Notes: generated by a model not told the origin, from the sequence alone. Shown: positions 11,077 to 22,089, counted from the stretch's first letter. The stretch is 64,000 nucleotides of DNA from Spodoptera frugiperda (GCF_023101765.2 NC_064233.1:1550001-1614000); one strand, 5' to 3'. Numbers and translations: made by a program.

Positions 11077-12216
11077 CTAGCAGATCATGATAAACTGTTG
11101 AAAAAGTGGAAAAAGTTGAAAAATATTGTTTTCAGCGACTCAAATCGTTCTTAAAAGCTAGAACTCTTTTGTTTTTTATGAATTTGTACCAGAACTCCCA
11201 CACAGAACTCGATTCGAGTCTAGAACTCACGTTGCAATGCTAGCAGATCATGATAAACTGTTGAAAAAGTGGAAAAAGTTGAAAAATATTGTTTTCAGCG
11301 ACTCAAATCGTTCTTAAAAGCTAGAACTCTTTTGTTTTTTATGAATTTGTACCAGAACTCCCACACAGAACTCGATTCGAGTCTAGAACTCACGTTGCAA
11401 TGCTAGCAGATCATGATAAACTGTTGAAAAAGTGGAAAAATATTGTTTTTATTGTTTTCAGCGATTCAAATCATTCTTAAAAGCTAGAACTCTTTTGTTT
11501 TTTATGAATTTGTACCAGAACTCCCACACAGAACTCGATTCGAGTCTAGAACTCACGTTGCAATGCTAGCAGATCATGATAAACTGTTGAAAAAGTGGAA
11601 AAATATTGTTTTTATTGTTTTCAGCGATTCAAATCATTCTTAAAAGCTAGAACTCTTTTGTATTTTATGAATTTGTACCAGAACTCCCACACAGAACTCG
11701 ATTCGAGTCTAGAACTCACGTTGCAATGCTAGCAGATCATGATAAACTGTTGAAAAAGTGGAAAAAGTTGAAAAATATTGTTTTCAGCGACTCAAATCGT
11801 TCTTAAAAGCTAGAACTCTTTTGTTTTTTATGAATTTGTACCAGAACTCCCACACAGAACTCGATTCGAGTCTAGAACTCACGTTGCAATGCTAGCAGAT
11901 CATGGTAAACTGTTGAAAAAGTGGAAAAAATTAGTTTTTATTGTTTTCAGCGATTCAAATCGTTCTTAAAAGCTAGAACTCTTTTGTTTTTTATGAATTT
12001 GTACCAGAACTCCCACACAGAACTCGATTCGAGTCTAGAACTCACGTTGCAATGCTAGCAGATCATGATAAACTGTTGAAAAAGTGGAAAAATATTGTTT
12101 TTATTGTTTTCAGCGATTCAAATCATTCTTAAAAGCTAGAACTCTTTTGTATTTTATGAATTTGTACCAGAACTCCCACACAGAACTCGATTCGAGTCTA
12201 GAACTCACGTTGCAAT
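11077..12216 (+). repeat. Higher-order repeat, second copy (7 units)
   Basis: Same B-B-A-A-B-C-A order as the preceding block with only a few substitutions seen. For example, AGAATTC near 10674 and TATAACTC near 10833 in copy 1 are AGAACTC here. Confidence 0.8.
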
Positions 12217-13210
12217 GCTAGCAGATCATGATAAACTGTTGAAAAAGTGGAAAAATATTGTTTTTATTGTTTTCAGCGATTCAAATCATTCTTAAAAGCT
12301 AGAACTCTTTTGTATTTTATGAATTTGTACCAGAACTCCCACACAGAACTCGATTCGAGTCTAGAACTCACGTTGCAATGCTAGCAGATCATGAGAAACT
12401 GTTGAAAAAGTGGAAAAAGTTGAAAAATATTGTTTTCAGCGACTCAAATCATTCTTAAAAGCTAGAACTCTTTTGTTTTTTATGAATTTGTACCAGAACT
12501 CCTACACAGAACTCGATTCGAGTCTAGAACTCACGTTGCAATGCTAGCAGATCGTGGTAAACTGTTGAAAAAGTGGAAAAATTTAGTTTTTATTGTTTTC
12601 AGCGATTCAAATCGTTCTTAAAAGCTAGAACTCTTTTGTTTTTATGAATTTGTACCAGAACTCCCACACAGAACTCGATTCGAGTCTAGAACTCACGTTG
12701 CAATGCTAGCAGATCATGATAAACTGTTGAAAAAGTGGAAAAATATTGTTTTTATTGTTTTCAGCGATTCAAATCATTCTTAAAAGCTAGAACTCTTTTG
12801 TATTTTATGAATTTGTACCAGAACTCCCACACAGAACTCGATTCGAGTCTAGAACTCACGTTGCAATGCTAGCAGATCATGATAAACTGTTGAAAAAGTG
12901 GAAAAAGTTGAAAAATATTGTTTTCAGCGACTCAAATCGTTCTTAAAAGCTAGAACTCTTTTGTATTTTATGAATTTGTACCAGAACTCCCACACAGAAC
13001 TCGATTCAAGTCTAGAACTCACGTTGCAATGCTAGCAGATCATGATAAACTGTTGAAAAAGTGGAAAAATTTAGTTTTTATTGTTTTCAGCGATTCAAAT
13101 CATTCTTAAAAGCTAGAACTCTTTTGTATTTTATGAATTTGTACCAGAACTCTTACACAGAACTCGATTCGAGTCTAGAACTCACGTTGCAATGCTAGCA
13201 GATCACGGTA

Positions 13211-13228
13211 AATATATAAATATAAATA
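13211..13228. other. Centre of the foldback element
   Basis: A short AT-only spacer of TATAAA-like sequence separates the truncated last left unit from the first right unit. The arms therefore do not meet at a unit boundary; about 75 bp of the right arm have no partner. Confidence 0.7.
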
Positions 13229-16200
13229 GCTTTTAAGAACGATTTGAGTCGCTGAAAACAATATTTTTCAACATTTTCCACTTTTTCAACAGTTTACCAT
13301 GATCTGCTAGCATTGCAACGTGAGTTCTAGACTCGAATCGAGTTCTGTGTAGGAGTTCTGGTACAAATTCATAAAAATCAAAAGAGTTCTAGCTTGTAGG
13401 AATGATTTGAATCTCTGAAAACAATATTTTTCAACTTTTTCAACAGTTTATCATGATCTGCTAGCATTGGAACGTGAGTTCTTGTCTCGAATCGAGTTCT
13501 GTGTTGGAGTTCTGGTACAAATTCATAAAAAACAAAAGAGTTCTAGCTTGTAAGAATGATTTGAATCTCTGAAAACAATATTTTTCCACTTTTTCAACAG
13601 TTTATCATGATCTGCTAGCATTGCAACGTGAGTTCTAGACTCGAATCGAGTTCTGTGTTGGAGTTCTGGTACAAATTCATAAAAAACAAAAGAGGTCTAG
13701 CTTTTAAGAATGATTTGAATCGCTGAAAACAATAAAAACAAATTTTTTCCACTTTTTCAACAGTTTACCGTGATCTGCTAGCATTGCAACGTGAGTTCTA
13801 GACTCGAATCGAGTTCTGTGTAGGAGTTCTGGTACAAATTCATAAAATACAAAAGAGTTCTAGCTTTTAAGAATGATTTGAGTCGCTGAAAACAATATTT
13901 TTCCACTTTTTCAACAGTTTGTCATGATCTGCTAGCATTGGAACGTGAGTTCTAGACTCGAATCGAGTTCTGTGTAGGAGTTCTGGTACAAATTCATAAA
14001 ATACAAAAGAGTTCTAGCTTTTACGAATGATTTGAGTCGCTGAAAACAATATTTTTCCACTTTTTCAACAGTTTACCATGATCTGCTAGCATTGCAACGT
14101 GAGTTCTAGACTCGAATCGAGTTCTGTGTTGGAGTTCTAGTACACATTCATAAAAATCAAAAGAGTTCTAGCTTGTAGGAATGATTTGAATCTCTGAAAA
14201 CAATATTTTTCCACTTTTTCAACAGTTTATCATGATCTGCTAGCATTGGAACGTGAGTTCTTGACTCGAATCGAGTTCTGTGTTGGAGTTCTGGTACAAA
14301 TTCATAAAAAACAAAAGAGTTCTAGCTTGTAAGAATGATTTGAATCTCTGAAAACAATATTTTTCCACTTTTTCAACAGTTTATCATGATCTGCTAGCAT
14401 TGCAACGTGAGTTCTAGACTCGAATCGAGTTCTGTGTGGGAGTTCTGGTACAAATTCATAAAAAACAAAAGAGTTCTAGCTTTTAAGAATGATTTGAATC
14501 GCTGAAAACAATAAAAACAAATTTTTTCCACTTTTTCAACAGTTTACCGTGATCTGCTAGCATTGCAACGTGAGTTCTAGACTCGAATCGAGTTCTGTGT
14601 GGGAGTTCTGGTACAAATTCATAATATACAAAAGAGTTCTAGCTTTTAAGAACGATTTGAATCGCTGAAAACAATATTTTTCCACTTTTTCAACAGTTTA
14701 TCATGATCTGCTAGCATTGGAACGTGAGTTCTAGACTCGAATCGAGTTCTGTGTGGGAGTTCTGGTACAAATTCATAAAAAACAAAAGAGTTCTAGCTTT
14801 TAAGAACGATTTGAGTCGCTGAAAACAATATTTTTCAACAGTTTATCATGATCTGCTAGCATTGCAACGTGAGTTCTAGACTCGAATCGAGTTCTGTGTG
14901 GGAGTTCTGGTACAAATTCATAAAAAACAAAAGAGTTCTAGCTTTTAAGAATGATTTGAATCGCTGAAAACAATAAAAACAAATTTTTTCCACTTTTTCA
15001 ACAGTTTACCGTGATCTGCTAGCATTGCAACGTGAGTTCTAGACTCGAATCGAGTTCTGTGTAGGAGTTCTGGTACAAATTCATAAAATACAAAAGAGTT
15101 CTAGCTTTTAAGAATGATTTGAGTCGCTGAAAACAATATTTTTCCACTTTTTCAACAGTTTGTCATGATCTGCTAGCATTGGAACGTGAGTTCTAGACTC
15201 GAATCGAGTTCTGTGTAGGAGTTCTGGTACAAATTCATAAAATACAAAAGAGTTCTAGCTTTTAAGAATGATTTGAGTCGCTGAAAACAATATTTTTCCA
15301 CTTTTTCAACAGTTTACCATGATCTGCTAGCATTGCAACGTGAGTTCTAGACTCGAATCGAGTTCTGTGTAGGAGTTCTGGTACAAATTCATAAAAATCA
15401 AAAGAGTTCTAGCTTGTAAGAATGATTTGAATCTCTGAAAACAATATTTTTCCACTTTTTCAACAGTTTATCATGATCTGCTAGCATTGCAACGTGAGTT
15501 CTAGACTCGAATCGAGTTCTGTGTAGGAGTTCTGGTACAAATTCATAAAATACAAAAGAGTTCTAGCTTTTAAGAATGATTTGAGTCGCTGAAAACAATA
15601 TTTTTCCACTTTTTCAACAGTTTACCATGATCTGCTAGCATTGCAACGTGAGTTCTAGACTCGAATCGAGTTCTGTGTAGGAGTTCTGGTACAAATTCAT
15701 AAAAAACAAAAGAGTTCTAGCTTTTAAGAACGATTTGAATCGCTGAAAACAATAAAAACTAATTTTTTCCACTTTTTCAACAGTTTATCATGATCTGCTA
15801 GCATTGCAACGTGAGTTCTAGACTCGAATCGAGTTCTGTGTGGGAGTTCTGGTACAAATTCATAAAAAACAAAAGAGTTCTAGCTTTTGAGAACGATTTG
15901 AGTCGCTGAAAACAATATTTTTCAACTTTTTCCACTTTTTCAACAGTTTATCATGATCTGCTAGCATTGCAACGTGAGTTCTAGACTCGAATCGAGTTCT
16001 GTGTGGGAGTTCTGGTACAAATTCATAAAATACAAAAGAGTTCTAGCTTTTAAGAATGATTTGAATCGCTGGAAACAATAAAAACAAATTTTTTCCACTT
16101 TTTCAACAGTTTGTCATGATCTGCTAGCATTGGAACGTGAGTTCTTGACTCGAATCGAGTTCTGTGTTGGAGTTCTGGTACAAATTCATAAAAAACAAAA

Positions 16201-16363
16201 GAGTTCTAGCCTTTAAGAATGATTCGAATCGCTGAAAACAATATTTTTTAACTTTTTCAACAGTTTATCATGATCTGCTAGCATTGGGACGTGAGTTCTA
16301 GACTCGAATCGAGTTCTGTGTTGGAGTTCTGGTACAAATTCACAAGAAAATAAAGAGTTCTAG
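13229..16363 (-). repeat. Foldback element: right tandem array, 20 units
   Basis: Reverse-oriented units of the same family, average period about 156 bp, counted by GATCTGCTAGCATT from 13302 to 16273. Many units lack the extra TTATTGTTTT linker, which accounts for the shorter period. A block near 13380-13740 recurs about 780 bp further on, so this arm has its own amplification history. Confidence 0.93.
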
Positions 16364-16899
16364 CTATTAAGAATGATTTGCGTCGATAAAGAAGGTATTT
16401 TTCGTCTGGAATCGAATTCTGCGATGGAGTTCCGTTACAATCGTTATGCACATCATATTAGACGAGTTGAACAGTCGGAAAATATTTTTTCATCGCTAGA
16501 AATAATTGTCAAAGGCTAGAACTTTTTTTTTGTTTTGAATTCGTAAGAGAACTCTCCTATCTGTATTAAAAAAGCCGATTGACGAAATGATCTGCTAACT
16601 TCCCATAGCAGATCATTTCGTCAATCGGCTTTTTTCAAGGTAAAAACGTCAGAACTATTGCTAAAAACTATCAGGAACTGTAGAACTCAGCTGCATGCGA
16701 AAAGAACTCGCATTTATTTTTAATCTGCTGCCAAATGATCTGCTACGGGAAGTTAGCAGATCATTTCGTCAATCGGCTTTTTTAAGGTAAAAACGTCAGA
16801 ACTATTGCTAAAAACTATCACGAACTGTAGAACTCAGCTGCATGCGAAAAGAACTCGCATTTATTTTTGATCTGCTGGACAATGATCTGCCAGGTTCAC
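16364..16899 (-). repeat. Foldback element: right terminal inverted repeat
   Basis: Mirror of 9002-9535, including the internal duplication, the hairpin and the terminal sequence ending CTGCCAGGTTCAC. Confidence 0.88.
16569..16634. repeat. Perfect 29-bp hairpin in right terminal repeat
   Basis: 16569-16597 pairs with 16606-16634 around loop ACTTCCCA, the reverse complement of the left loop. Conservation at both ends fits a functional or recently homogenised structure. Confidence 0.9.
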
Positions 16900-16905
16900 A
16901 CACAT

Positions 16906-16914
16906 ATTTGTAAG
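16906..16914. repeat. Putative 9-bp target site duplication, right
   Basis: ATTTGTAAG, identical to 8987-8995. Confidence 0.65.
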
Positions 16915-16938
16915 CGGACATATTGTTAGAGTCGAATG

Positions 16939-16972
16939 TAGTTTTTGTGTGTGTGTGTGTATGTGTGTGTCT
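16939..16972. repeat. (TG)n microsatellite
   Basis: Interrupted TG dinucleotide run directly outside the foldback element. Confidence 0.9.
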
Positions 16973-17219
16973 AGTAATTTAACCTTATACACTCGTTGAA
17001 AAGTTTCTACAAATTCATAGAATTAGATATTATTGATTGTAACTGAGCAGGGATTTGTTCGCACCTGTTGTGTGTATTTTATACTCCTAATTGTGATTAT
17101 TACAATGTTTACTAGTCTTTATTACGAATTTATTACCTCCCCACTCCCACAAAAGACCGACAGTGCAGTTGTATCTCCTTTAGAGCTGCGGGTGTTCACG
17201 GGCAGTGCTGATTGCTAAC

Positions 17220-18010
17220 TATAAGGTTAACCTTTTGAACGCCAGAGCAAAAACGCATGAAATTGCCCTCAACGCCAGGCCACAAATTCACCGCAAATAC
17301 CTACGAAAAAAATAGGGATTCCAAAACTTCATCGATAATCAATTTTATTTTCATTTTCGTCAGGGTCACAAATACGTGACAAGCGAAAACTGTCCCTGAG
17401 CGCCAACGACACAAATATGTGACAAAAACACGAAATAAACTATTTAACCAGGTACCGAAATTTAAATGAAACTTAAATAATTAAGCAGTAGGTAACATAG
17501 CATAATTATTAAGAGAATGACATTATAAATCTATATACCTACCAAAGTTGTGCACTAAGTATATACCTAATTATTTAAACTCGTCATATTAAAATGAGTC
17601 GTCTTTATATGAGTACATATAAACTTACATCATACCTACTTGTATCTATATATTAACCCTAGACTGTACTCGTACTTACTATTAAAACATCTGACATTAA
17701 ATTAGAATTAACTTACTCGCCATTTTTGCAATTATAATGTAGGTACTCGATAAAATACTTTTTGCAACTTCCCCGCATTTAAACGTAGTTTCGGTTGCCC
17801 TATCCCGTAAAAAAGGTCTAATAGATTAGTAAAATATCCTTTTATACAGTAATTATACAACAAATTCTGAACAGCTACACACCAAGTACCCATAGCAGGA
17901 ACCTATCAAAACTCTTCAATAGATATCCAACCATATCACTTTACAATAAAGTACAATCTCCAATAACCACCCTCCTCAGTTCGGTATACATTGACATGCT
18001 GCCGCCTACA
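17220..18010. other. No gene seen; possible transposon end at TTAA
   Basis: GTTAACCTTTTGAACGCCAG starts near 17226. It resembles ends of TTAA-targeting elements, but I found no matching inverted end. The rest is AT-rich and unassigned. Confidence 0.3.
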
Positions 18011-18011
18011 C

Positions 18012-18622
18012 GAGACACAGTACTGCGAGCACTCGTCCGGCGAGTAGTGTGATGTGTGATGTGGCCGGATATTGGCGGAGCCTGTATACGGCCAGTGCGC
18101 CCGGTGACGTCACAAGACACAGTACTACGAGCACTCGTCTGGCGAGTAGTGTGATGTGTGATGTGGCCGGATATTGGCGGAGCCTGTATACGACCAGTGC
18201 GCCCGGTGACGTCACAAGACACAGTACTACGAGCACTCGTCTGGCGAGTAGTGTGATGTGTGATGTGGCCGGATATTGGCGGAGCCTGTATACGACCAGT
18301 GCGCCCGGTGACGTCACAAGACACAGTACTACGAGCACTCGTCTGGCGAGTAGTGTGATGTGTGATGTGGCCGGATATTGGCGGAGCCTGTATACGACCA
18401 GTGCGCCCGGTGACGTCACAAGACACAGTACTACGAGCACTCGTCTGGCGAGTAGTGTGATGTGTGATGTGGCCGGATATTGGCGGAGCCTGTATACGAC
18501 CAGTGCGCCCGGTGACGTCACAAGACACAGTACTGCGAGCACTCGTCCGGCGAGTAGTGTGATGTGTGATGTGGCCGGATATTGGCGGAGCCTGTATACG
18601 ACCAGTGCGGCCAGTGACGTCA
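18012..18622. repeat. 102-bp minisatellite, six units
   Basis: Units repeat every 102 bp. The octamer TGACGTCA, a canonical CRE/ATF palindrome, falls at 18105, 18207, 18309, 18411, 18513 and 18615. The middle units are near identical. The first and last share the variants TACTGCGAG and TCGTCCGGCG, the usual pattern of a homogenised core with older edges. The period is a multiple of three, so three long frames (195-222 codons) stay open on both strands. I regard all three as artefacts. Confidence 0.93.
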
Positions 18623-18994
18623 CCAGTACCATTTCCTCGATGGCTAGTTTCAAGGTTTTATACAGATGTATAGAGGGTTTATATGGTGGTGGGGGGAGTC
18701 AAGGACTCGACGAGTAATATTGGTAGGAGGGTTATGTTGTATTTATATATTTGTAGCATTACCCCAGACTTAGATCAACATAATACATGTAAATATTATG
18801 TATGTAAGCAGAAGTATCCATATATCTTTCGTTAATTAAGTAATATGTTAATTCACTATGTACCTAGTAGTCAGTGAAAGTACAGCCAGAAGAGCACATA
18901 TTATTTAATGTAGGTTACTGCCCATTTTTCGTCAGAAATCAAAGATTTATAGTAAGTAGAATATAGGAGTCGAATACAGTAGGCTGTGTGTTTC
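18623..18994. other. No gene seen; AT-rich unique DNA
   Basis: No motif or repeat recognised. Confidence 0.4.
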
Positions 18995-19122
18995 GGAGCT
19001 GCGGACAATGTGAAAGGCCAGGTCAAAGCAGGAGAAGGACAAGGTTGTTTTTCAGTCAGTAAGGGTCACTGACACTCCCTCTCGCCTCACCCAAGGCGGG
19101 AGAAGACATTGTTGGATTTTCC
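18995..19122 (+). repeat. R1-like LINE 3' fragment
   Basis: It starts GGAGCTGCGGACAATGTG and contains CAGTCAGTAAGGGTC and CCTCACCCAAGGCGGGAGAA, matching the 3' untranslated region of the insertion at 36398-37160. Confidence 0.75.
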
Positions 19123-19710
19123 ATGCGCAAAAACAAATATTAAAACAAGTAGACTGTAGCCATAATTCCTAACTCAGCACTTTTAGAATTTTCTAAAGTT
19201 GAAAAGCTTTTATTTTATAATACATAATACTTTGCCCAACCCAATTAAATTCACCTGCTCGACAGTCGCACACAATAATGCTATTGAGTAGCAGTGAACT
19301 GAACTAGTAACGACTAGCAACAGCAACTCTACTATACACTATACATCATTTAAATTGAAACCTATTGATCCATTACAGACCACATTCCGAATGGTAATCA
19401 CAATCAGCTATTGACACGATAAACATTGCATCGATCACAATTACAACTGTCATCGCACACGCTTACATGTGACACTGACAGCTGACAGCGTCTGTCAAAC
19501 ACACGTTCTGTCAAGTGGCCGCGTGATGGCGGCACGTCATCAACTGCCTCAGTTCTGTGTCTAGGGTTGCTAGGCGTTTCGATAATGCCTGATGTAATGT
19601 GTTCACATACACATGACACCCAGATCCTGACGATTTAACTATGCAGTTTTAGGTAACTGTATAGTCTTATCTACTCTTGATTCAATTTACTATATGTACA
19701 GTTTAACTAG
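19123..19710. other. No gene seen
   Basis: Unassigned. GACA-rich direct repeats around CTGACAGC lie near 19470-19510. Confidence 0.4.
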
Positions 19711-19900
19711 ACTGCACGGTTGGCGCGGTGGCTGGGCAACTGGCTGCCGTGCAACGTGTAGCGGGTTCGATTCCTGCACGGAGTAATTTTTTGTGTGATC
19801 CACAAATTGTTGTTTCGGGTCTGGGTGTCATGTGAAATTGTATCCCATCGCACCTACGACACAGGAGAAGATACTATTGTGGGGCAACGATTAAAAAAAA
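19711..19900 (+). repeat. tRNA-derived SINE, family A
   Basis: Intact head (GGCTGGGCAACTGGCTGCCG, then GCGGGTTCGATTCCTGC) and body, with a slightly shortened 3' part before an A-rich end. Confidence 0.85.
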
Positions 19901-20056
19901 TATTGATTGCCCGACCTATCTGGCTTTATAAATTAAACTAAATTTGCACAGGTCTAACATATACATATACACTCGTTCAGACATAATATACTCAATAATG
20001 CGAACTGTCCGGCTTTTTAACCAAATGTCAGGCCTGACTTGCAGATCTACCCGGCC

Positions 20057-20150
20057 GGAAAATCATCAAATACATAACTTCTCCCGCCTTGGGTGAAAAA
20101 CCGCCTCGTTCCTACTTCTGCTTTGAGCCGGAGCCCCTATAACCCCCGGC
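20057..20150 (-). repeat. R1-like LINE 3' fragment
   Basis: Reversed and internally deleted: AAAATCATC, then CTTCTCCCGCCTTGGGTGA and GAGCCGGAGCCCC. Confidence 0.7.
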
Positions 20151-20170
20151 TATGGCAACCTGGCAACCCT

Positions 20171-20222
20171 GCGTCAGTGTGTTGTCAGTAGTATGTCAGT
20201 GTGTTGTCAGTATTATGTCAGC
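20171..20222. repeat. Two-copy 24-bp tandem repeat
   Basis: GTCAGTGTGTTGTCAGTA followed by a TATTAT/GTAT variant, repeated twice. Confidence 0.7.
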
Positions 20223-20454
20223 GAGCGTCAGTTGACAATTGAATGGGCCTTTCAAGTGCTAAGTGGTTCCTGATGGATCGCATTGGCGGTGAAGTATTAT
20301 GGCGTGTGGCGTGTGGCAGTACAACGCCCCGCGGCGTCGCCCGCACACTCATGGTGACCTACATACTATTGGAGTATCCAACCACTACTGAGCAAAGATT
20401 ATTTCTCTGACGGAGTGGTGTAATATCAGCTAACACTGCTATGTTATTTTTTGT

Positions 20455-20585
20455 GGAATAGGGGGCAAAGGAGCAGGCATTTCACCTGATGGTAAGCGAT
20501 CAGCCCCGCCTATAGACACCCGAAAAACAAGAGAAGTGACAGGTGCGTTGCCGGCCTTTTAAAAAGGAATACGCTCTTTTCTTTA
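20455..20585 (+). repeat. Dispersed repeat, family D (short form)
   Basis: Contains CACCTGATGGTAAGCGATC and GGTGCGTTGCCGGCCTTTTA. Confidence 0.75.
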
Positions 20586-20589
20586 ATTA

Positions 20590-20990
20590 TACGAAAAATT
20601 TAATTCTCTAAATAAATATCGAACGCCCATTTTCTCTCACACGCGACATTTATCCTTCTTAACTTAACACACAGCAGGCGAGCTTATTGCCAATAAAAAA
20701 ATTAACTTGTATTGGTAATTGGCAGGGTTCAATGCCAAAGGCATACGACCTCTGGACCGCCACGATGCCTCCCACCAAGGATGTCGGCTGGACATGTCGG
20801 CAACATCCTTGTTGGCTGAACCAACACTAGTTGGTGTGTGTGTGCGTGTGTGTGGACATTAGTTATTGCTAACTACATATAAGGTATGTACCGGTATCGG
20901 CCTAAACGCAAATAACTTTATGGATGAAAGATAAAACGTTATTCTTGGTATTTTTTGCCAATAAGCAATTATTAACTTCACGCTTCGGCA
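20590..20990. other. No gene seen; small foldback
   Basis: CAAGGATGTCGGC near 20777 and the reversed GCAACATCCTTG near 20801 can pair around GGACATGTCG. A short TG run follows at 20832-20853. Confidence 0.45.
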
Positions 20991-20994
20991 AAAG

Positions 20995-21060
20995 TTCAAT
21001 AACAATCTTCCCAATATGGGAATCGAATCCAAGACTTGTTCCTTGTTCTGCAGTGGTGGT
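20995..21060 (-). repeat. tRNA-like SINE head
   Basis: GGGAATCGAATCCAAGAC resembles a reversed B box. The body does not match family A. Confidence 0.4.
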
Positions 21061-21239
21061 ATTGACTAGTAGTTTAGAATTCTCATCATCATCATCTCGT
21101 TTCCATCCTTTATAAGACACAGACCTCTCGCAAAGCACGTTCATTCGTATACAGTAAATAGGTATACAACAATACTAAATACTGAATTTCTACCTAAACC
21201 ATTATTCCACAAAAGATTTCAACATTCACAAAGTATCCC

Positions 21240-21520
21240 TAATGCTAGTCCGACACAATAAAACTACAGAACGGACGTCTAGACGCGCGACAATTTGCCA
21301 CTAATTGCGACCGAGTCGCGCGACTGCACCCGCCCTCACTTATCTCGGGAGTAAAATGTCGTGAATAAATTAAGAAGGATAAATGTCGCGTCGCGCGGAA
21401 AAAGAAGCACCGTCCCCCCCCCTCCCGCGCGCCGCACCCCGCCACCGCCCGCGCGTGGACTGTATAGTCAAAGAGCTCGCGCCACACTCGACGTTGACAT
21501 CTAAACGGCGAGGTTTTGCA
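21240..21520. other. CpG-rich unique tract, possible promoter or enhancer
   Basis: Dense CpG (CGCGTCGCGCGG, CGCGCGCCGCACC) inside AT-rich DNA, with no match to the repeats in the window. No conserved coding frame recognised. A regulatory role is inference. Confidence 0.3.
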
Positions 21521-22085
21521 TAACGTATGTGTAATTATCTTATATTATGAATATTCACTACATCTTACTTTTATACATATGTATTATGTGTTAAGTTCTT
21601 CGTATGACAGTAAAGACTCGTGCTAAGCTGTTTATATCTCAACGTTCTAGTTTTCTAAGTGCAATGTAGAGTTGTCGATACGAAGTTTTAGTATTTCCCA
21701 TATAAAACTAAGTGTTGTTTTTAATAACTTTTTAATTTCTTGTTTTACTGAATGTTTTTAGTAAATTAATGGCGGCTCGTAAACAGCTGATATTAAAAAC
21801 ATTAAAAGAATTCTGTAAGTAACAGATTAAAGTAAAATAAACCTTAGTAATGAGATAATAAATATAATTATTGTAATTAAAACTTTGTATTTAAAACACT
21901 ACCATAAGAATTTAAAGCCAAAACTAATAAAACGAAGTCTGCTTTAATTTAATCAGTATAACTTAGGTATAGGTATTCTTTTGACATTGCGGGTATCAAA
22001 AAGTGGCGTTGATTCTACCATCAGGCAGTCCATCTAGGACTGCCTGATGGCTCGTTGGCTTCTATCCTACATAAAAAAACCTTAC
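21521..22085. other. No gene seen; AT-rich
   Basis: Unassigned. A 13-bp inverted pair, CAGGCAGTCCATC near 22022 with GGACTGCCTGATG near 22036, forms a short hairpin. Confidence 0.4.
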
Positions 22086-22089
22086 TTTT

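Larger units (their letters stand above)
9536..13213 (+). repeat. Foldback element: left tandem array, 23 units
   Basis: Units average about 162.5 bp, counted by the core CTAGCAGATC from 9619 to 13194. Each unit contains AGAACTC about four times, the near-palindrome ACTCGATTCGAGT, and GCTAGCAGATCATGATAAAC. Three linker variants between GTGGAAAAA and TTCAGCGA define unit types A, B and C. The last unit breaks off after GGTAAA. Short open frames here are chance products of the repeat. Confidence 0.93.
8996..16905. mobile_element. Giant foldback element with tandem-repeat arms
   Basis: A 7.9-kb inverted structure. The left tip GTGAACCTGGCAGATCATTG begins at 9002 and its reverse complement ends at 16899. 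Each arm has a ~535-bp terminal inverted repeat and a tandem array of ~156-163-bp units, in opposite orientation about an AT-rich centre near 13215. The nonamer ATTTGTAAG lies at 8987-8995 and 16906-16914, exactly 6 bp outside the matching tips on both sides, as expected of a target duplication. There is no long ORF and no transposase, so the element is non-autonomous. Nine-bp duplications and repeat-filled inverted arms are known for Drosophila foldback and Mutator-like elements; which superfamily moved this one is not resolved. Confidence 0.88.

Noticed and set aside
9536..16363. CRISPR-like appearance of the regular repeats
   Set aside because: Units are ~160 bp and repeat in full with no unique spacers, in two inverted arms, in eukaryotic DNA without cas genes.
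17226..17450. piggyBac-like element starting at TTAA
   Set aside because: Only one possible end; no matching inverted end or transposase frame found.
8375..18070. GCCGGATATTGGC shared by 8375 and the 102-bp minisatellite
   Set aside because: The 13-bp match does not extend on either side, so common origin cannot be supported.
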